64,000 nt of DNA, from NCBI GenBank assembly GCA_026874595.1, contig CM049309.1, forward strand, positions 41,493,079 through 41,557,078, in the 5' to 3' direction. A program made the translations under genes and the position numbers. This DNA is from Sipunculus nudus (lineage: Eukaryota > Annelida > Sipuncula > Golfingiida > Sipunculidae). The notes beneath the pieces are model-generated. The model was given only the letters and a program-made list of their open reading frames with translations, did no database searches and was not told the DNA's origin. Numbering within the stretch: position 1 is the stretch's first letter; each line of letters starts with the position of its first letter. Positions 57,859 through 64,000 of this stretch are shown piece after piece.

Positions 57859-60800
57859 CTGGCCGATCAGCAGAATCCTGAAAAGAATATTAAGAAATCT
57901 GAAATTTATAGTAAAACTGAAAGCAAATTATTTATTTGACTTTGCTTCCTTAGTGAATTAGCATGTTTCCAAATCAACGTAATATTAATTAAAAGCGTTC
58001 AATGTTTCATAATGGTCAACTGAATTTGACACAGAAACATTAAAGGTGGACACTAATAGAACTAGAATATGGGTAGTTGACAAGTGACTACGTGTATCAG
58101 CCTAAATCAGAGTAGGACGGGTTAAGTGAGGCATGGATTGAGTGGCAAGCGGAAATAGAGTTACATGTGTTACATATTAGAATGGATGTCTGCCATGTAA
58201 ACATGATTGTAGGTGGCGCCACCTATTATTTGAATGAGAAACTATCCAAGATGTATACACATGCAAAATTTCAGGTTGAAAAGTCAAACCACTGCAGAGA
58301 TATGAGTGATTTTATCCCACAGCAGACAAACAGATGGACGCTGTGCAAAAATGGCTGCAGGTGGCGCCACAATTTTTGTGTATGTTATAAAGCTATCAAA
58401 GGGCTACATTTGTGTAAAAATTTTTTCCTGATAGGTCAAACAGGTCAGGAGATATAAGCATTAATGTCTGCAGCGTGAACATGATTGTAGGTGGCGCCAC
58501 CTGTCATAAAATCAAGAAAGCTATCCAAGACTTATTCACATGCCTAATAACAGGTAATTTAGTCGAAACACTGCAGAGAATTGAGTATTTTAACCAAAGG
58601 CAGACAAACAGATGAATGCTGAGCGAAAATGGCTGCATGTGAGCCACCATTTTTGTGTATGTTATAAAGCTATCCAAGGGCTACATTTGTGTAAAATTTT
58701 TTTCCTGATTGGTCGAACGAGTCCAGAGATATAAGCATGGATGTCTAAGGCATGAACGTGATTGTAGGTGGTGCCACCTGTCATAAAATCAAGAAAGCTA
58801 TGCGGGATGTATATGCATGCCGAATTTCAGGTAATTTGGTCAAACCACTGCAGAGATATGATTGATTTTTAACCCAAGGCAGACAAACAGATGGACACTG
58901 TGCAAAAATGGCTGCAGGTGGCGCCATCATTTTTGTGTATGTTATAAAGCTATCCAAGGGCTACATTTGTGTAAAATTTTTTTCCTGATTGGTCGAATGA
59001 GTCCGGAGATATAAGCATGGATGTCTACAGCGTGAACGTGAATGTAGATGGCGCCACCTGTCATAAAATCAAGAAAGCTATCTAGGTTGTATACGCATGC
59101 CGAATTTCAGGTTAATTAGTCAAACCACTGCAGAGATATGAGTGATTTTAACCCAAGGCAGATGAACAGATGGACACTGTGCAAAAATGGCTGCAGGTGG
59201 CACCACCATTTTTTGTGTATGTTATAAAGCTATCCAAGGGCTACATTTGTACAAAAATTTTTTACTGATCGGTCAAACGGTTCCCGAGATATGTGGGTTT
59301 ATGTGTGGAAACAGATGCACAAATGGATGCTGGGCAGAGAGGAAAGGTCAGAGGTCAAGGCCAATTGGTTAGGCACCAGTTCACATGTGACCCGAAAATG
59401 GGTGTAAGTTTCGGTGATGAGGAGTTCTCTGAAAACAAACGGGGCTGCGGCGGCAGAACCCAGTCAAAAATATAGTATCCGCAAAACTTTGTTTTGGCGG
59501 ATACAAATATAGGATGAAATACAGTGAAACCTGGGTTATAAGACCACCTGTGGTCTTAGTTTAAAGGTGATTTTATAAGACAGATTAGTAATAACTAATG
59601 TGAGTGTTTTCAGTTCAACAGAGGCGGTCTTTATAGACAAATGATCTTCCAGACAGGTTACACTGTCATTTATTTGTAATTTATTTATTGACAATATCAG
59701 GAAGTAGAGTTTAAGTCATTTGTAAAGTACATAAAAATATTAACTAAATGGTTTATAACAATTACCGAATTATATTCTGTGGATGAAAATATCTGATGAT
59801 CTAGTGCTGGTTGAGAATTGACATAAACACCAGAATAAAAACAACACCCAGCAGTCCACTTAATATTAAATCACATGTTCTCCACCAGAGGGCACTCAAC
59901 TCTCATCATAGTAGGAGTTCAGAATCCTCAAGAAAAAAGTTTAAATAAACTCCAAAATATTGATATAGTGACTTTAGGATTGAAAGGGACAAAAATGAGC
60001 AATTCTGCATGATTAAATATTTGAAAGATACAAAACATTTGATGAGAACTTCAGTAATGTAAAAAGGTGAACTGCTGAAAAATAGCCTATAACAGCAGCC
60101 AGGTTTACTAATAAAAAAGTGACATATCATTCATTTATTCAACATGCTTGTATTCTCTCTGATAAAATCTAATCAACAGTGATAAATGATGTATGTGACC
60201 TTTGACCTGACTTGCTGAGTGCATAGACAACAGTAAAGTTCCAGTAGTCAGTCCATTCATCTAGGGCACTCTTCATGAGAAGTTCTTCCTGTTGACGACA
60301 TGCATAAATTAACCTGACAAACGTCATGTCATCCTCGTTCTCCAGCACAGCTTGGATCACTTGTGCCATTGGTGCAATGCCAGTGCCGGCCGCAAACATC
60401 ACAATGTGAGAGTACTGAAGGTAAAAGAAAACAATGTATCTTTTAATATGTTGTTCACCACAGTTATATGTGTTGGTGAATAGTACCTGATTTTTATAGA
60501 GCAAACATTTTTCCTGATTAAATGCTGATGGTAGTAGCCCTTAACCCTTACTTAAATCTGTGAATTTCATAATATTTTCCTCTGGAGAAGATGTAGTTTT
60601 ACAATGGTAGAACACAATAGCTTTATACTGATGAACCCACTGGCAGGCTTAATTACAATTTTAATTTAAAGATGCATCAGTTAAAGCATCCTTCTTTCAA
60701 TAAATTTGGTCTAATATATAATATAAATATATAAGATGGAAACATTTTTGTCATAATTGTAAAAAAATTCAAAACTTGTTACTTTTGATTATACCTTTAT

Positions 60801-62361
60801 ATTAGAGGGTTTAAGTTAACTATTTACTGTATTTGGTGTGTAGGTGAAGCTGCCAAATGGTCCCCGCCATTCAATCAAGTCCCCCACAGCCCAGGTCCTG
60901 ATCCACTGAGACATGCGACCATTCTCATAGAGCTGGAAATAAGTAGAAAAGCAACTTGTATTATAAAGTTTGAATTAATAAACAAGCAACCAGGTTCATA
61001 AAGCAACAAGCATAAGTACAAACCATGCTTTATTTAGGTGTGAACTGCTATATATTGGTAGAATTTAACTGAAATTCAAGGAAACTTGATGCAACTCAGT
61101 ATTGCTTGGGTTCATCATCAATCATTAGTTCCATTAAAAGACAAAAGTAAATGTTGCATCTTAATCTTTATTACCAAGATATAAGCTGCACTACTGGCTC
61201 TGTTGCTCAGGGGTAGAGCACAGGACTCATAGCCAGGAGACTGTGAGTTCGAATGTCAGCTGAAGGGGTAAAATTTTCAACAGGCGGCCTCCACCCAGGG
61301 TGAACGCTTAATGGGAAGGTCAAGGCCAACATGCCCAATGACTTTTTTTCACGTACAAACGAGTGCACCTTTAGGGGGTGCCTTAGTGTTATGAACCAGC
61401 CATGGGGACAATTATGCACCCAGAGCCCACAGGTGCAGTAGTCACTGGGCCTGGTTGACGCCAGGATATAAAATGAGAAGCAGCGCGTGATACTGCCCTG
61501 TCACGTAGTCCAAAACCTGAATGGATTTCCTGTGTTACAGAACTTTTAAGTTTGTTATTTTATAGCACTTGTATGTTGTTCACATGTTTTGATTTGATTT
61601 TTTATTCATAGAGGTCTCATTTTCACATTTATTTTCCTTTTACAAATATAACACAAATGAATCCTTACAAATATGATGCCAACCACAGAATTAAATAAGG
61701 TACAAGTAATCCAAACTGGACTGGAGAGAAGGTAACACAAACCTTGATGAGGACATCAAAGTAGCCAACAGCAGCTGGAGGACTAATTGGTGTATACTGT
61801 CTGGTCACCTGAGTATTGTTAATGTATCCCCTGTAAAATAACAAATTAAAATAAGATTATCTCAATGAAAAATGTTCCAAGCAAGTGCTGTCACAATGGA
61901 TTTATGAGCTAACAGGTGGAGCCATAATTCTTTTATACAAGATAAACCACTCTAAGGGATATATACACATGCACATTTTCAGGCTGATACATCCAACCAC
62001 TCCTGATATGAACGCTTGAATGTATTCTACAAATATGTAATAGAAGGGGCACCACCAGTCTATTGTAAGAGAAATCTATCCAAGGTGGATCTACAGGCAC
62101 AATTTCAGGTAAATATGCCCAGCCACTCCTGAGATATGTGATATTCACCCAACATAGATTTATGGATGGACGCTATGTGAAAACTATTGTTGGTGATATA
62201 ACACTATAGTGTTACCTGAGAATTAGATGCTGGCCAACTTGAAGATGAAGACTGGAGTGGTTGGGGAGGCTGAACCTGTAGATATAGCTGTCTGGTGTCA
62301 CCTGCTGGATATTACTGAGTTCAAATGAGCTGTACTCTGATGGACTGATGCCAAAAGTGAC
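57674..62361 (-). CDS. CYB5RL: NADH-cytochrome b5 reductase-like protein (CYB5RL type), 5' end not found
   Basis: Five minus-strand exons encode most of a ferredoxin-reductase-fold flavoprotein predicted to pass electrons from NADH through FAD. In order: start of the FAD-binding barrel with VGQHLILR; FAD motif RQYTPIS with YFDVLIK; WRGPFG; NAD-binding AAGTGIAPM; and C-terminal CGTKSF ending KNIFKF. The order and spacing match animal CYB5RL, in particular LRG-YTPIS-VLIK-WRGPFG-AAGTGIAPM. Exons 62216-62361, 61743-61830, 60828-60932 and 60207-60414 join in phase. The last junction is less certain. The N-terminal exon and start codon are missing; they may lie beyond 62361 or outside the window. 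Confidence 0.9.
58190..59480. repeat. tandem repeat of about 278 bp with AGGTGGCGCCACCT palindrome
   Basis: Four to five copies, marked by AAAATGGCTGCAGGTGGCGCC at about 58349, 58627 (degraded), 58905 and 59183. Each copy has two half-units of about 139 bp, each starting with AGGTGGCGCCACC. One continues TGTCATAAAATCAAGAAAGC and the other TTTTTGTGTATGTTATAAAG. It lies inside the last intron of the reductase gene, and a related, more diverged segment sits at 61900-62190. Confidence 0.88.
59481..60206. other. intron sequence, nothing further identified
   Basis: Part of the last reductase intron. A CTCF-like TCCACCAGAGGGCACTC lies at 59881-59897. Confidence 0.45.
60207..60414 (-). CDS. CYB5RL-type exon, NAD-binding domain
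   Basis: Acceptor TTTTACCTTCAG, probable donor TCAG/GTCAAAG. Codes YSHIVMFAAGTGIAPM, the GTGIAP nucleotide-binding loop, through VVYALSKS. The frame runs on to 60169 but the family pattern stops at about SKS. Confidence 0.85.
60828..60932 (-). CDS. CYB5RL-type exon, end of FAD domain
   Basis: Acceptor TTATTTCCAG, donor ACA/GTAAAT, 35 complete codons. Codes LYENGRMSQWIRTWAVGD and EWRGPFGSF. Confidence 0.88.
61190..61540 (+). mobile_element. tRNA-derived SINE, copy 3, in an intron
   Basis: The best preserved head of the three copies: A-box-like GTTGCTCAGGGGTAGAGCAC and B-box-like GTGAGTTCGAATGTC, spaced as in tRNA genes. The body matches the other copies in inverted orientation (CCCACAGGTGCAGTAGTCAC, GTGATACTGCCCTGTCACGT). 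It lies antisense within an intron of the reductase gene. Confidence 0.85.
61743..61830 (-). CDS. CYB5RL-type exon with RxYTxxS FAD motif
   Basis: Acceptor TATTTTACAG, donor AAG/GTTTGT. Codes GYINNTQVTRQYTPISPP and YFDVLIK; Arg and Tyr of RQYT would contact FAD. Confidence 0.88.
61900..62190. repeat. diverged member of the 278-bp repeat family
   Basis: Shares ATCCAAGGTGGAT, ACACATGCACATTTTCAGG, CACTCCTGAGATATG and GGTGGAGCCA-type phrases with 58190-59480, with heavy substitution. It lies in another intron of the same gene. Confidence 0.6.
62216..62361 (-). CDS. CYB5RL-type exon (first one found)
   Basis: Acceptor CTGTTTAAG/GTC, donor CTCAG/GTAACA. Codes VTFGISPSEYSSFELSN through VGQHLILR, the start of the FAD domain. 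The preceding exon was not identified. Confidence 0.85.
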
Positions 62362-62697
62362 CTTAAACAGGAAAACAGAACAAGGGACCCATGGGTCACT
62401 GTGCTCAGCTGAAGTTGACCTTGAAGGTAAAACATCTAAAATAATATCATTTGGAGATAAAGTCTAGGAGGAAAAGGTATTATAGGCCATGGCTGGTTGA
62501 CATGATTGGTTTATATTGAATAGTAATAAATTGTTTCAAATAATATTTTGTGACCAAACCATGCATTTTCTAATGTTAAAATTGAAGCATGTGAGCAGTT
62601 TGTGACCATAAGATGAATATTAATACCATAAGTATTGGTTGGATTTTTGATAAACAGTTCAGTTGACAGTTCAGAAGTTTACACATTTGTTAAATTA

Positions 62698-62700
<3 letters not shown>

Positions 62701-62753
<53 letters not shown>
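62701..62753. repeat. (AT)n microsatellite
   Basis: About 26 AT dinucleotides without interruption. Confidence 0.95.
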
Positions 62754-62754
<1 letters not shown>

Positions 62755-62854
62755 CATTAAATATATGTTTTTTTTTATTTTTTAAAATGTGTACAGTTGA
62801 AATATAACTAATATACCCAGTCCACAGATGGAAGGACTTGGTTGTGGTGGTCCC

Positions 62855-62874
62855 GGGGGGAGGGGGGGGGGGGG
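62855..62874. repeat. poly-G tract
   Basis: CCC followed by about 19 G with one A interruption. A second G-run of about 16 lies at 63105-63120. Confidence 0.85.
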
Positions 62875-64000
62875 TTAATAGCTTAAATCCATACACATAC
62901 AGCATATGAAAGTTATTTCAACAGTGCTTATAGGAAAAATTTCATAAATAATATATATTTAAGGATAACGGAGAGATGATGGACAGACAGAGCTGAATAT
63001 GTTTCAATCAGATCTTAATTTTTTCTAATCCAATTATTTTTTTTCCGATAGATTTTACACATTTTCAATTAAAAACTAATGTCCCTTTGCACCAATGGCA
63101 GCTTGGGGGGGGGGGGGGGGAGGTTGGATTAACAACACATCTGTATATACATACAGGGCAAACAAAGCCTGATCTCTATTTCTGCTGTGGCAGGAAAATA
63201 ATGAACAAATGTTTGAATTAGATCATCGTTTCATTATCAAATCATTTTTTTTAATTTAAGTTTATATTCAAATATAATCTATATATCTATATAAAAGTTT
63301 ATTCATAATTCTTAATTGCATCATCATAAATCTCAATCAGATAACACCACATCATACATACAAATGTATATTTATTTTTTACAACAAAAATATATCTTTT
63401 AAATTTGCAAAACAATAAATATATAAAAAAATAATACTTGATTCAGATTTTACAATTTTAAATTGGGCCTTTATTTATCCATAATTTGCTTCATATTTTA
63501 TAAATTTATGCATACTGATGGGTTTAATTATATCTTAATTTGTTAAAATTATTTAAAAGAAAATTGATTTCTTTAAAAATGCTACATTAACACAACATGG
63601 CATCTTCTGGATTACACCTTGAATTACTTTTTCAAGGAATGTTTTGTATATCGGAGTGGAAACAGCATTACAATTAAGGAGATACAGTGAAGACAATAAC
63701 AATTACCGTATAACACTTGTTTCGTAGGGTTTGCCGGGGAGGGGATGGACAGTATGGGGTGGTGATATGAGAATAACTGTACACCTGTCACAGGAGGGGA
63801 TCTCCCCCAGTGACTATAACAAATCAGGAACCCTGGCATAGCTGACTTCCAGTGACCAGGTGTGGGCGGCTGCATATGGATTAACCAAGTAACTACAATA
63901 GAGCCTAAACAAAAAATTCAATAACTAGCCTAATTTTCAAGCTTTTATTTTCAAATTTCAGATTTAAACAAATTAAATACTATGTTTAGATGCTGTGAAA

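Larger units (their letters stand above)
62370..64000. other. upstream part of the reductase gene, no exon found
   Basis: Very AT-rich. I looked on the minus strand for the missing N-terminal exon and found none I can support. An 83-codon frame at 63624-63875 (MQPPTPGHWKSAMPGF) has no matching splice or family pattern. Confidence 0.4.

Noticed and set aside
63624-63875. Possible first exon of the reductase gene
   Set aside because: The frame does not match the expected N-terminal pattern and has no donor that joins 62361 convincingly.

Overview
The window looks like nuclear DNA of an animal, most likely a bivalve or another mollusc. Evidence: spliced genes with GT-AG introns, a lone linker histone H1, an animal-type NADH-cytochrome b5 reductase-like gene, a BEL/Pao LTR retrotransposon, tRNA-derived SINEs, MITE-like foldback elements, long minisatellites and many (TA)n tracts in AT-rich sequence. 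There is no sign of bacterial or organelle sequence. The species cannot be told from sequence alone.

Layout. Positions 1-18.2 kb hold no gene I can support. They carry a 51-bp minisatellite (1.4-2.3 kb), two copies of one SINE family, two copies of a foldback element, microsatellites, and a diverged ~680-bp tandem duplication (15.0-16.2 kb). A histone H1 gene lies on the minus strand at 18.2-18.8 kb. From 19 to 33.4 kb the sequence is again non-coding and repeat-rich, including a 3.4-kb satellite-like array of 49-bp units organised as 98-bp pairs (22.3-25.65 kb). An almost pristine BEL/Pao element fills 33417-41605 on the minus strand: LTRs of 1286 bp differing at one base, a perfect 5-bp target duplication, and one uninterrupted 1842-codon gag-pol frame.

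The gene-bearing end starts at 44 kb. A plus-strand gene of eight exons (44034-53770) joins into one 1268-aa frame with every splice phase agreeing. The protein is mostly disordered. Its tail is lysine-rich with two Glu-Tyr-Ala-x-Leu motifs, and it has a RHIM-like segment, three TQT motifs spaced exactly 18 residues apart (LC8-type), in-frame repeats, and a compact C-terminal segment. I do not recognise it as a named gene; a scaffold or signalling adaptor is an inference. Its presumed promoter has a palindromic CRE and an E-box. Convergent to it, on the minus strand at 57.7-62.4 kb, are five exons of a CYB5RL-type NADH-cytochrome b5 reductase whose N-terminal exon was not found. Its introns hold a SINE and a ~278-bp tandem repeat carrying the palindrome AGGTGGCGCCACCT.

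The genes are not an obvious functional unit. The points most worth following are the RHIM-like/LC8-motif protein, the very young BEL/Pao copy, CTCF-like motifs scattered between genes, and the palindromic repeats inside the reductase gene.
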